A stretch of DNA of 12,667 bases from an uncultured archaeon A07HN63 (lineage in GTDB: Archaea; Halobacteriota; Halobacteria; Halobacteriales; Haloferacaceae), in assembly GCA_000496215.1 (NCBI GenBank), contig KI543205.1, positions 31,985 through 44,651 of the forward strand, in the 5' to 3' direction. Below are positions 1-7,180 of the stretch, piece after piece. The notes under the pieces are model-generated. The model ran no database searches. It was not told where the DNA came from and worked only from the letters and a program-made list of their open reading frames with translations. Made by a program: the position numbers and the translations under genes. The first letter of the stretch is position 1. Each line of letters opens with the position of its first letter.

Positions 1-107
1 AGGGACAGAGCCGACTGCGACGCCTGTTGCTCGGGAGCGTCTCGGAGACGATCATCGCGGAGGCCGCCAGCAATGTCTATATCGTTCCGCCACCGCGGAC
101 GGCGTGA
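1..107 (+). CDS. C-terminal fragment of a universal stress protein (UspA) domain
   Basis: The frame starting at base 3 runs open to a TGA at 105-107. It encodes about 34 residues containing RLLLGSVSETIIAEA followed by VYIVPPP. This matches the last part of the UspA fold: the ATP-binding G-S turn before the final helix (LLLGSVSE) and the closing beta strand (normally VLVVRP). The upstream part lies outside the window, so it is unclear whether this is a stand-alone UspA or the tail of a transporter-UspA fusion, both of which are common in haloarchaea. It converges on the permease gene, with 51 bases between the two stop codons. The fragment is too short for the open track but the motif is clear. 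Confidence 0.72.
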   Translation, partial: GQSRLRRLLLGSVSETIIAEAASNVYIVPPPRTA

Positions 108-158
108 GTACAGGAGTGCAGATATGTTCGCCGCCTCTATTAGCCGTTCAGTGACTGA

Positions 159-1340
159 CTACAGCAGTTGAACTGCAGTCAACACGCCGTAGCCAACCAC
201 GAACGACAGCCCAAGCGAACCGGCCCACGCGCCGACCGTGACTAGTATCTTTCGTGGATCGACTGCCGAGCCGCCGCCAACGGCCGCGCCGCTGCCGATG
301 ATCCCGCTGACGATGATCTCGTTGAACGAGACCGGCACGCCGAGCAGCACTGCCACCTGGGCGATCAGAAACGCCGGCACCAGCGCGGAGATCGACCGCC
401 GCGGCCCCAGCGCGGAGTAGTCCTGTGCGAGTGATTTGATCATCCGCGGCGCGCCGAGCCACGACCCCGCGAGAATACCGACGCCGCCACCGGCAAGAAT
501 GATCGCTGGCGAGAGCAGCCCGACAGCATCGAACAGCGGCAACAGCGGCCCGACGGCCAGCCCAACCTGACTACTGCCCGCCGAAAACCCAACCAGCGAA
601 CCCAACACGAGCAACACCCGCCTGAGCCCGCCGGCCTGATCGCGGGCAACATCCCAGTGGACGGCGGCGGCGACGGCGACAGCGACCGTCGCAGAGACGC
701 CGACGGCTGTGGACAGCCCGGGTGCGCCAAACTGGCGGCCGACCAGTCCGGTGAGCGAGCCCATCGTGCCGCCGGGGCCGAGAAACGCGAACTCGACGTT
801 TGCGAGAACGACACCGACCACCGCGGTCAGCACTGGGATCGTGTACCGCTCGGGGGCGTCAGGCCGTGGCAACACGCTGGCAATCCCGTAGGCGATACCA
901 CCGCCGACGACCGGCGTCAACACCCAGACCGCACCGATCTGCCGGTAGGTGTCCCACGCGGGCGTGCCACCCAGTGCGAGCCCGACGCCGACCACCGCGC
1001 CGGTGACGGTGAACGCGGTGGCAATCGGATACCCGGTGTAGATGCCGACAGCCATCAGCCCAGCCCCGACCAGCAGGATCACGATCACGCCGATAGCAGG
1101 GATTTCGACGCCACCGATCAGTCCCTCACCGACCGTTGCCGAGACGTTGGCACCCTGCGTGATCGCGCCGGCGAAGCCGAGCAGGCCGACGAGAAACGCC
1201 GCCTGCATCGTCGGGATGGCGTTGGCGCCGACCGCCGGCGCGAACGGGGTCGCGCCGCTCGATCCAGCCCCGATCACCCATGCCATGAACAGACTGGCAA
1301 GGGCGGCGACGAGAAAGAGCGCGATAGCTGAAAGTTGCAT
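159..1340 (-). CDS. PiT-family permease (phosphate or sulfate/thiosulfate type)
   Basis: A 393-residue, almost wholly hydrophobic protein with about ten membrane segments and the two internally related halves of the PiT family (PF01384). The N-terminal half carries FAPAVGAN (34-41) and TQGANVSATVGEG (61-73). The C-terminal half carries the corresponding VSFNEIIVSGIIGSG. PiT proteins are cation-coupled anion symporters, and the family includes both phosphate carriers (PitA) and the sulfate/thiosulfate permease CysP of Bacillus. Here the usual PVSTTH signature of phosphate carriers reads PVSFNE. The gene is last in an operon with two YeeE halves and a rhodanese-MBL gene, 36 bases downstream of YeeE half B. 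I therefore favour a sulfur oxyanion substrate, but phosphate cannot be excluded. The start at 1340 gives a normal first membrane helix, and no Shine-Dalgarno sequence is obvious. Confidence 0.82.
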   Translation of the reverse strand: MQLSAIALFLVAALASLFMAWVIGAGSSGATPFAPAVGANAIPTMQAAFLVGLLGFAGAITQGANVSATVGEGLIGGVEIPAIGVIVILLVGAGLMAVGIYTGYPIATAFTVTGAVVGVGLALGGTPAWDTYRQIGAVWVLTPVVGGGIAYGIASVLPRPDAPERYTIPVLTAVVGVVLANVEFAFLGPGGTMGSLTGLVGRQFGAPGLSTAVGVSATVAVAVAAAVHWDVARDQAGGLRRVLLVLGSLVGFSAGSSQVGLAVGPLLPLFDAVGLLSPAIILAGGGVGILAGSWLGAPRMIKSLAQDYSALGPRRSISALVPAFLIAQVAVLLGVPVSFNEIIVSGIIGSGAAVGGGSAVDPRKILVTVGAWAGSLGLSFVVGYGVLTAVQLL

Positions 1341-1376
1341 GAAAACGTGGGAGATGGATCGATGTTGGTGGTAGTG

Positions 1377-1856
1377 TCAGTCCGCGCTCGTGGGCGTCGC
1401 ATCGGTTGTAGATGCCTGACTCCGCCAGACGCCCTGTGCGTAGGCGCCGATGAACATCCCGCCAATGGCCCATAGAATCGGAAGATTCCCGACGCCGAGA
1501 CTGGCGTACCCCGCGCCCGGGCAGATACCCGACAGGCCCCAGCCAACGCCGAAGATGCCGCCGCCGATCAGGACGTTGCGGTCGAAGCGCTTCAGCCGGC
1601 GACCGAAGCTGTCGCCGGTCAGCGGTGCGCGGTCGAACAGCTGCGGGACGACCACATACGCAAGCCCGGTGACCATCGCGCCGCCGAACATGACGAACAA
1701 CAGCCCAAAGTCCTCAAACTGCAGGAAGTCAAGTACGACCTCGGGACGGGCCATATGGCTGTAGCCCAGCCCGAAGCCGAAGATCAGCCCGCCGATGAGG
1801 ATGAGCGGCATGAACAACGGATGCCGCTCGTCGGTGCCTGTTTGTGCGGTGCTCAT
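1377..1856 (-). CDS. YeeE/YedE family membrane protein, C-terminal-type half (half B)
   Basis: A 159-residue protein starting MSTAQTG, with about four membrane helices: roughly 15-35, 50-70, 95-115 and 122-142. The signature WGLSGICPGAG (106-116) holds the single cysteine, Cys112, and matches the second conserved G-x-C-P-G motif of the YeeE/YedE (PF04143 / DUF6691) family. Full-length YeeE (TsuA), about 350 residues, moves thiosulfate across the membrane by passing it between conserved cysteines. Here the two halves are separate genes. The frame is open upstream to 2060, but the ATG at 1856 is chosen because it overlaps the previous stop codon by four bases (ATGA). That indicates translational coupling with half A, and the longer reading would be arginine-rich and antisense-like. 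Function as one half of a heteromeric channel is inferred. Confidence 0.85.
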   Translation of the reverse strand: MSTAQTGTDERHPLFMPLILIGGLIFGFGLGYSHMARPEVVLDFLQFEDFGLLFVMFGGAMVTGLAYVVVPQLFDRAPLTGDSFGRRLKRFDRNVLIGGGIFGVGWGLSGICPGAGYASLGVGNLPILWAIGGMFIGAYAQGVWRSQASTTDATPTSAD

Positions 1857-2344
1857 GGCGTTACCCCCAGTGCGGCGACGACCTGTGCGGTCACAATCGC
1901 GGTCAGCAGGAAGGCGAAGACGCCCGCCAGCGACGTTTTCGACGCCGAGCCGACGCCACAGACACCGTGGCCGGAGGTGCAACCCTTGCCAATGCGAGTG
2001 CCGACACCGACGAAGATCCCGCCGATCAGCAGTCGCCACGGCGCAACGTCGGTCGTCCACGCGCCGCCCTGAAAGACGACGGCGTAGACGGCCGCGCCGA
2101 GGACGATCCCCAGCGTGAAGACGAGCCGCCAGTCACGCGAGCGGACGTACTGGGCGAAGCGCTGGCGGTCAGAGACGAACGAGAGCGTCGATTCGAGGAA
2201 CGTGCTCGCCCCGGCGTTGATCGCGGTGCCGGCGTAGATCGCCGCCGCGCCGAGTCCGACGAACAGTCCGCCGATGGCGTACCGGCTGATCCCGTTGGGA
2301 AACAGCTCGGCGACCGTCTGCAGGGCGAGAAGTGCTGGGGCCAT
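1853..2344 (-). CDS. YeeE/YedE family membrane protein, N-terminal-type half (half A)
   Basis: A 163-residue membrane protein with about four helices: roughly 20-45, 75-95, 102-120 and 135-160. The motif RIGKGCTSGHGVCG (117-130) is the best-conserved signature of YeeE/YedE proteins. Cys122 corresponds to the reactive cysteine used by TsuA/YeeE for thiosulfate passage, and Cys129 lies one helical turn or two further on. The gene starts 8 bases after the rhodanese-MBL stop codon and overlaps YeeE half B by four bases, so the three are surely co-transcribed. Half-length paired YeeE proteins next to an MBL-rhodanese gene are a recurring arrangement in haloarchaea and some bacteria. The substrate (thiosulfate, persulfide or other sulfur species) is inferred from the family and the neighbours. 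Confidence 0.87.
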   Translation of the reverse strand: MAPALLALQTVAELFPNGISRYAIGGLFVGLGAAAIYAGTAINAGASTFLESTLSFVSDRQRFAQYVRSRDWRLVFTLGIVLGAAVYAVVFQGGAWTTDVAPWRLLIGGIFVGVGTRIGKGCTSGHGVCGVGSASKTSLAGVFAFLLTAIVTAQVVAALGVTP

Positions 2345-2352
2345 CGCTCGGC

Positions 2353-3555
2353 TCAGTCTCCCGCCATCGATTCTTGGCTGGCCGCGCAGTTGTTCGGCCC
2401 GAGTTCGAGCGTGAAGGCCTCCTCGTCGTCAGCCGTCTGCTGGCCAAGGTTGGTCTCGATGATATCCACGTAGTTTGCCGGCCGGGGTGGCATATCCGCG
2501 AGGATCTCGTCGACGAACTCCTCCTTCGGTAGCGTCAGCGCGTCCATCTCCTCAACGAGGTCGCCGATTGGAGCGACGTAGGTGCCGTCGGCGGCTGGCT
2601 CGGCGGCATCGCTGAAGTGCGCGCCGCCGATCAGCGTCTCGTCGGGCAGTGTCAGGACGCGCTCCTGTAGCGAGTCGTAGAGCATCCGGGCGGCGTCGGG
2701 CGCGCCCTCGTCGCCCTCTTCGAGATCCGGTCGGGCGACGCTCTCGACGAACAGCCCGTCGCCGGTCGCCAGCAGCGAGTCGTCGACGAGATAGGAGGTC
2801 ATGCCCGTGGTGTGGCCCGGGGTGGCGACCGTCTCGATGGTCGCGTCGCCAACCTGGAACTCGTCGCCGTCCGCGGCGGTGGTCAGCTCGTCGGCGTAGG
2901 TGACACCGCGGTCGACGGCCGCGTCGGGGATGACGCCCTCGACGCCTTCCTCGTCGAGGGTGCGAATCCCGCTGATGTGGTCGGCGTGGATATGGGTATC
3001 CAGCGCGTATTGCAGCTCGACACCGAGTTCGTCGGCATCGTCGAGATAGCGGTCGGTGAACGCGCGCAGTGGGTCGATGACGGCCGCCTCGCCGTCGTCG
3101 TAGACGAAGTAGCCGAGACAGCCCGAGGAGGGCCGCTGGTACTGCAGCAGCGTGCCGGCTCCATCGTAGTCGGTGACCTCGACGGCGTCGTAGAGACTCG
3201 CCCAGCCGTTCATCCCGTCTTCGAGGTGGATCGCGTCGTAGTCGCGCTCGATGAGCGTGCCCGCGACATACTCGCTGGCCCCGCCTTTCGCACAGAGGAC
3301 GACGAGTTCCCGGTCGTCGGGGATCTGTTTGAGGACGTCGTCGTCGATCTCCTCGTCGAGAAACTCGAAGTACGGGAGATTGATCGATTCGATGTTGTCC
3401 TCGTCGATATGCCACTCCTCGTACTCCGAGGCCATCCGCACGTCGAGGAGGGTAACAGCCTCGCCGTCGTCGATCCGTCCCTTCAGCGTCTCCGGCTCGA
3501 TTCTTTCAACAGATGCGTCCGGGGTTGGAAAGTCGTCAGCGTCCATGTGTGACAT
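2353..3555 (-). CDS. Rhodanese-MBL fold hydrolase (persulfide dioxygenase-like)
   Basis: A 400-residue soluble protein of two domains. Residues about 15-125 form a rhodanese domain: LLDVRMASEYEEWHI, then VVLCAKGGASEYVAG with catalytic Cys88, and HLEDGMNGW. Residues about 135-390 form a metallo-beta-lactamase fold of the ETHE1/glyoxalase II type. Its metal ligands are visible as HIHADH (188-193), TPGHTTG (His248), TGDGLF (Asp266) and GAHFSD (His313). ETHE1 relatives oxidise glutathione or CoA persulfide to sulfite, and the fused rhodanese moves sulfane sulfur between carriers. The rhodanese domain comes first here, the reverse of the MBL-first layout of CstB. The carboxyl tail has an extra cysteine (GPNNCAAS). 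It is the first gene of the minus-strand operon and starts opposite tusA. Met1 (3555) and Met4 (3546) are both possible starts. The exact substrate is unknown. Confidence 0.9.
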   Translation of the reverse strand: MSHMDADDFPTPDASVERIEPETLKGRIDDGEAVTLLDVRMASEYEEWHIDEDNIESINLPYFEFLDEEIDDDVLKQIPDDRELVVLCAKGGASEYVAGTLIERDYDAIHLEDGMNGWASLYDAVEVTDYDGAGTLLQYQRPSSGCLGYFVYDDGEAAVIDPLRAFTDRYLDDADELGVELQYALDTHIHADHISGIRTLDEEGVEGVIPDAAVDRGVTYADELTTAADGDEFQVGDATIETVATPGHTTGMTSYLVDDSLLATGDGLFVESVARPDLEEGDEGAPDAARMLYDSLQERVLTLPDETLIGGAHFSDAAEPAADGTYVAPIGDLVEEMDALTLPKEEFVDEILADMPPRPANYVDIIETNLGQQTADDEEAFTLELGPNNCAASQESMAGD

Positions 3556-3813
3556 CCCATGCTACAGGGTGGGGATACAAAAGAGTTTGTATAGTATTTT
3601 CCAATACATACAATATAGTAGTTACGGGCATAGATGCCAAATATCGGATATTAGCCACCCAATAAGCATCTCCACAGGAGTAAAGAAACACAGTCATCGA
3701 GGTTCGAGGGGGACGGTGCAGTAGTCGTGTGAGAATTTCACATCGATCAAAATTCTTTTGTATGGAGCAGTTATATTGTGTATTAGCTCCAATACAGACG
3801 GAGTCATCCTATC
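3556..3813. promoter_or_regulatory. Divergent promoter region between the MBL-YeeE-PiT operon and tusA-dsrE2
   Basis: A 258-base AT-rich spacer with no credible gene. It holds several inverted repeats. A 27-base imperfect palindrome lies at 3587-3613, with arms TTGTATAGTATT and AATACATACAA around TTCC. GGCAT-AG-ATGCC lies at 3627-3638, AATATC-G-GATATT at 3640-3652, and TGTGA-GAATT-TCACA at 3728-3742. TGTATT-AGCTCC-AATACA lies at 3779-3796. A TATA-like stretch for tusA sits at about 3771-3777. On the other strand, a TATA-like ACTATACAAA overlaps the right arm of the 27-base repeat before the MBL gene. The sequence TCCAATACA occurs in both the 3587-3613 and 3779-3796 elements, which points to one regulator for both directions. 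Confidence 0.7.
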
Positions 3814-4059
3814 ATGAGCGTGAACTACGACGTCACCGAGACGCTTGATGTGAAAGGCGAATCGTGTCCGATGCCGGTTGTCAAGACGAAATCTGCTGTC
3901 GACGACGTGCCGGAAGGCGGCGTCCTCGAGGTCGTTGCGACCGACAAGGGCAGTATGAGCGATATTAACGGCTGGGCCGCCGGTACCAGCGGCGTCGAAC
4001 TGCTTGAGCAGGTCGAAGACGGCGACGTGTTCAGACACTACGTCGAGAAGACAGCCTGA
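3814..4059 (+). CDS. tusA: TusA-family sulfur carrier protein
   Basis: An 81-residue protein with the TusA/SirA signature LDVKGESCPMPVVKTK (11-26). Cys18 is the persulfide-carrying residue and the CPxP motif is intact. TusA proteins are small cytoplasmic carriers that accept sulfane sulfur from rhodaneses, desulfurases or a YeeE channel (TsuB is the TusA-like partner of the TsuA thiosulfate transporter) and pass it to DsrE-type proteins. The gene is followed after one base by dsrE2 and is divergent from the operon with the YeeE halves. That matches the rhd-tusA-dsrE2 clusters described in sulfur-oxidising microbes. The length is normal. The start at 3814 follows a TATA-like box by about 40 bases and carries the normal short N-terminus. 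Confidence 0.92.
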   Translation: MSVNYDVTETLDVKGESCPMPVVKTKSAVDDVPEGGVLEVVATDKGSMSDINGWAAGTSGVELLEQVEDGDVFRHYVEKTA

Positions 4060-4060
4060 C

Positions 4061-4633
4061 ATGAGCACAGAGCCATCCAGCACCGGCGAATCCGCCCAGC
4101 CCAGTGCAGCGGAGCTACAGGCGCGTGTCGAGGAGTTAGAGGAGACGGTCGCCGACCTCGAAGCCGACGCCGAGCAACAGAAGATGACGATTGTGGCGAC
4201 CCAGGGCACCTTCGATATGGCCTACCCGCCGCTGATCCTGGCGAGCACCGCTGCCGCCTTCGGCTGGGATGTCGTCGTCTTCCACACGTTCTGGGGCCTC
4301 GACATCCTTCACGAGGAGAAATCGGAGAATCTCCAGCTGTCGGCGGTCGGCAACCCCAGCATGCCGATGCCGAACGCGCTGGCGGCCCTGCCGGGGATGG
4401 ATCGGCTCGCCACGCGCATGATGGAGTCCCGGATCGACGACAACGGGACAGCGACGATCAAGGAACTCATCGACCTCTCACTTGATCAGGGCGTCGAACT
4501 GCAGGCCTGCCAGATGACCATCGAGCTGATGGAGTACGACGAGGACGACTTCTACGACGACGTGACCGTCGGCGTCGGCGCGGCCACCGCACTCCAGCAT
4601 ATGGCCGAATCCGACATCCAGCTCCTGGTCTGA
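4061..4633 (+). CDS. DsrE2-like (DsrE/DsrF/DrsH family) sulfurtransferase
   Basis: A 190-residue protein. Residues 17-40 are an acidic heptad-like segment (ELQARVEELEETVADLEAD) that should form a coiled coil. The DrsE-2 fold (PF13686) follows, starting at TIVATQGTFDMAYPP. It contains the family signature FHTFWGLDIL (74-83) and the conserved cysteine in QACQMTIELM (Cys150). DsrE2 proteins accept sulfur from TusA or rhodanese and are found with them in sulfur-oxidation clusters. Membrane anchoring reported for some DsrE2 proteins is not evident here: residues 55-80 are moderately hydrophobic but interrupted. The ATG at 4061 follows the tusA stop by one base, so translation is probably coupled. 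Partnership with TusA is inferred from family and position. Confidence 0.87.
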   Translation: MSTEPSSTGESAQPSAAELQARVEELEETVADLEADAEQQKMTIVATQGTFDMAYPPLILASTAAAFGWDVVVFHTFWGLDILHEEKSENLQLSAVGNPSMPMPNALAALPGMDRLATRMMESRIDDNGTATIKELIDLSLDQGVELQACQMTIELMEYDEDDFYDDVTVGVGAATALQHMAESDIQLLV

Positions 4634-4819
4634 GCGAACTGCACAAACGGCCGTCAGGTGGGCCGAGTTCGTCCTTTGTCTGGCGCACCTACACGTGGAC
4701 CGGTGGTGCTGATCCAAACAGCCGATTAGTAGTAATGCTGTGGCGACACTGAAGAGAGTATTCTATAATTTTGGGAAGACACTACAATATATATCTGCTA
4801 TCGTCGCCTTGCGATACGT
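4634..4819. promoter_or_regulatory. Spacer with promoter of the CoADR-rhodanese gene
   Basis: A 186-base spacer. The first part is GC-rich with a short T-rich run (CCTTTGT, near 4670) and no clear terminator hairpin. The second part is AT-rich. ACAATATATAT at about 4784-4794 lies 26-36 bases before the ATG at 4820, right for the TATA box of a leaderless transcript. ACAATATA (4784-4791) is the reverse complement of the TATATTGT found before tusA and trx, in the opposite orientation. It may simply be core promoter sequence. Confidence 0.5.
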
Positions 4820-6500
4820 ATGCCACAGAAGTATGTCATCATCGGTGGGAACGCCGCCGGGATGAGCACCGCGACGCGACTGCGACGGCTCGATGAAACC
4901 GCCGAGATCATGATCCTCGAACAGGGCGAGCACGTCTCGTATGCGAGCTGTGGGCTGCCGTATCACCTGAGCGACACCGTCCCCGAGGAGAACCTCGCTG
5001 TGATGGGCGTCGAGCAGCTGAGTGGCGCCTTCGATCTCGATATCCGCACGGGCGTCACAGCAACCGGGATCGATCCGGACGCGCACACTGTCTCGATTAC
5101 AGACGCCAACGGCAAGTCGATGACCATCGCCTACGACGATCTCGTCGTCGCAACGGGGGCCGAACCGCTCGTTCCGCCGATGTTCGACCTCGACGAGCTG
5201 GAGCACTGCCACACCCTCCGCACCGTCTCGGATGCGACAGACATCCGCGAGGAGGTTGCCGACGCCGAGCGCGCGCTCGTCATCGGCGGCGGCTACATCG
5301 GGCTCGAAGTCGCCGAAAACCTCCACGAGGCCGGCCACGATGTGATCGTCGCCGAGCTGCTCGATCAGGTGATGCCGAACACGCTCGGCCCGGAGATGGC
5401 GGCGATGGTCGAGTCCCACCTCCGCGAGCAGGGGATCGACCTTCGGCTGGCAACCGGCGTCGACGACCTGACCGAACCCGGCGACGGGACGGTCGTCGCC
5501 ACGATGGACGACACCGACCACACCTTCGACCTCGTTGTCGTCGCTACCGGCGTCACACCGCGAACGGAACTGGCCGAGTCGGCTGGCGTCGAACTCCACG
5601 ACAGCGGTGCAATCGCCGTCGACGAGCGAATGCGAACCTCGGTGGAGTCGATCCACGCGGTCGGCGATGCGGCCGCGCCACCGGCGGTTCGCGCCGACGG
5701 GAACGCGTGGGTACCGCTCGGTGGCCCGGCCAACCGCATGGGTCGTGTCGCGGCCAACGATATCGCTGGCCACGACGACCAACTCGATCCCGTTTTGGAT
5801 ACGGCGATTGCCAAGGTGTTCGACCTCGATGTCGGCACTGTCGGCGACACCGCCGCGACGCTCGATGAGCGCGGACAGGCCTTCGAGGCAATCTACACGA
5901 GCCAGCCGATCACGCCGAGTACTATCCCGGCGCGACCGAGATCCAATTCAAACTCCTCTTTGATCCCGACGACGGGACGCTCTTTGGTGCCCAGGCCATC
6001 GGCGAGGACGGTGTCGACAAGCGAACTGACGTGTTGGCGACGGCCATCGCCCACGACGACACCGTCTTCGACATTCGGGATTACGACCTGGCGTACGCGC
6101 CGCCGTACTCGGCCGCCAAGGATCCGGTCAACATGTTGGGGATGATCGGCACGAACGTCGTGGAGGGCGTCGCCGACATCGTCCACCTGATGAGTTCCTC
6201 GACCACAAGCAGGACGCAACCGTCATCGACACTCGCCCACCCGAAATGCGCGAGGCCCAGGGCTGGATCGACGGCGACGAGAACGTTCCGCTCGGCAAGC
6301 TCCGGGACTGGGCTGCCGACGCCGACCCGGGCGGCGAGGTGTTTACCTACTGTAAGATCGGCAAAAGCTCCTACATGGCGACCCGTATCCTTGCGGAACA
6401 CGGCATCGACGCCCGCAGTCTCACCGGTGGCTACTACCGCTACGAGGCGGCGGTGGCCGACGACGAAAGCGATACCGAACCGGCAAGAGCATACTCATAG
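4820..6500 (+). pseudogene. CoA-disulfide reductase-like flavoprotein with C-terminal rhodanese, two frameshifts
   Basis: The reading frame begins as a pyridine-nucleotide disulfide oxidoreductase. It has the FAD loop IIGGNAAGMS, the redox cysteine Cys44 in SYASCGLPY (as in CoA-disulfide reductase/NADH oxidase), the NAD loop GGGYIGLE (156-163) and the FAD motif HAVGDAA (279-285). At about 5906-5908 the frame is lost and continues one frame over: HAEYYPGATEIQFK, then DYDLAYAPPYSAAKDP, the dimerisation domain. At about 6187-6189 it shifts again into a rhodanese domain: VIDTRPPEMREAQGW and TYCKIGKSSYMATR, with the active Cys encoded at 6351-6353. Restoring one base at each site gives a continuous 560-residue protein, normal for CoADR-RHD enzymes, which reduce polysulfide or CoA persulfide with NAD(P)H. 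No other stop codons are present, so the damage is recent or is sequencing error. Confidence 0.88.
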
Positions 6501-6589
6501 GGGCGTTGCGTCGGTCGTCTTCGCGCGACCCCCTCGCCTGCCGGTTCGACAGCCACAGTATTATTGTGTTTTAGATACAATATTAATGT
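6501..6589 (+). promoter_or_regulatory. Promoter of the DUF1684 gene with TATTGTGTTTT element
   Basis: An 89-base spacer. TATTGTGTTTT begins at 6562, and the inverted repeat ATTGT-N9-ACAAT spans 6563-6581. The segment matches the tusA promoter closely (ATTGTGTWTTAGMTMCAATA, 17 of 20 identical at the same spacing). It sits 9-27 bases before the ATG, so it overlaps or follows the TATA position and a bound protein would probably block initiation. Confidence 0.55.
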
Positions 6590-7168
6590 ATGGGAGCAAC
6601 ATCATCGCCGCCGGAGGGATGGGCCGACAGCATCAGACAGCAACGGCAGGCCAAACGCGATCAGTTCAAGAACTCACCGCGGTCGCCGCTACCCGGCGAG
6701 CAGCGCGGCGCGGCGTTTCCGGGCCTCGCCTACTACGAGCCCGACCCAGCCTATCGCTTCGTGGTACCGCTGGAGGAACACGAGAGGAAAGAGCCGGTCA
6801 CCGTCGAAACGACAGCCGACGGCGAACAGACGTATCTCCGATGGGGTGCGTTCAGCTTCGAGCTCGACGGTGAGAGGTATACCCTGCAGGCGTACCGACC
6901 GGATCAGGAGTCAGACCGCTTCTGGGTACCGTTCCGCGACGCCACGAGCGGCGAGACGACATACGGAGCGGGTCGGTATCTCGATCTCGAACCCGACACC
7001 CACTGCGTCGACGACGGGTGGATTCTCGATTTTAACGCGGCGTACAATCCGACGTGTGCCTACAACCACGCCTACGAGTGTCCGATGATTCCACCCGAAA
7101 ACTGGCTCGATGTCCGCATCGAGGCCGGCGAACAGGATTTCCCCGGCGAGTCTGCTGATCCTCGCTGA
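6590..7168 (+). CDS. DUF1684 domain protein
   Basis: A 192-residue soluble protein matching the DUF1684 family (PF07920). The conserved features are FPGLAYYEPDPAYR (43-56), a beta-rich middle, TYGAGRYLDL (124-133), and the C-terminal signature DFNAAYNPTCAYNHAYECP followed by IPPENWLDVRIEAGE (147-181). Two cysteines (Cys156, Cys164) lie in this signature, as in other members. The biochemical role is not established. The gene follows the CoADR-rhodanese gene but has its own AT-rich promoter, which shares an element with the tusA promoter, so a connection with sulfur metabolism is plausible but inferred. It ends 12 bases from the stop of the convergent ZIP gene. The ATG at 6590 lies directly after the promoter element, suggesting a leaderless transcript. 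Confidence 0.85.
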   Translation: MGATSSPPEGWADSIRQQRQAKRDQFKNSPRSPLPGEQRGAAFPGLAYYEPDPAYRFVVPLEEHERKEPVTVETTADGEQTYLRWGAFSFELDGERYTLQAYRPDQESDRFWVPFRDATSGETTYGAGRYLDLEPDTHCVDDGWILDFNAAYNPTCAYNHAYECPMIPPENWLDVRIEAGEQDFPGESADPR

Positions 7169-7180
7169 CCTTCCAAGCGG

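Noticed and set aside
657..1331. Plus-strand open frame (224 codons) opposite the permease gene
   Set aside because: The product is a low-complexity Asp/Arg/Gly-rich sequence typical of antisense shadows of membrane-protein genes.
1857..2060. Longer N-terminus for YeeE half B
   Set aside because: The added residues are arginine-rich, antisense-like and lie inside half A. The ATG at 1856 with a four-base overlap is far more natural.
2812..3552. Plus-strand open frame (246 codons) opposite the rhodanese-MBL gene
   Set aside because: It mirrors the acidic codon pattern of the real gene. No motif, no promoter and no conserved features.
3728..3742. CRP-like site TGTGA-N5-TCACA
   Set aside because: The centre is one base shorter than the bacterial CRP consensus and archaea lack classical CRP control, so I list it only as a palindrome.
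4763..5782. Long minus-strand open frame (339 codons) opposite the flavoprotein gene
   Set aside because: It is antisense to a clear oxidoreductase with FAD and NAD motifs. The translation has no recognisable domain and reflects GC-rich codon bias.
5906..6189. Programmed frameshifting in the flavoprotein gene
   Set aside because: No slippery heptamer or downstream structure is visible, two separate sites would be needed, and the family is normally a single frame.
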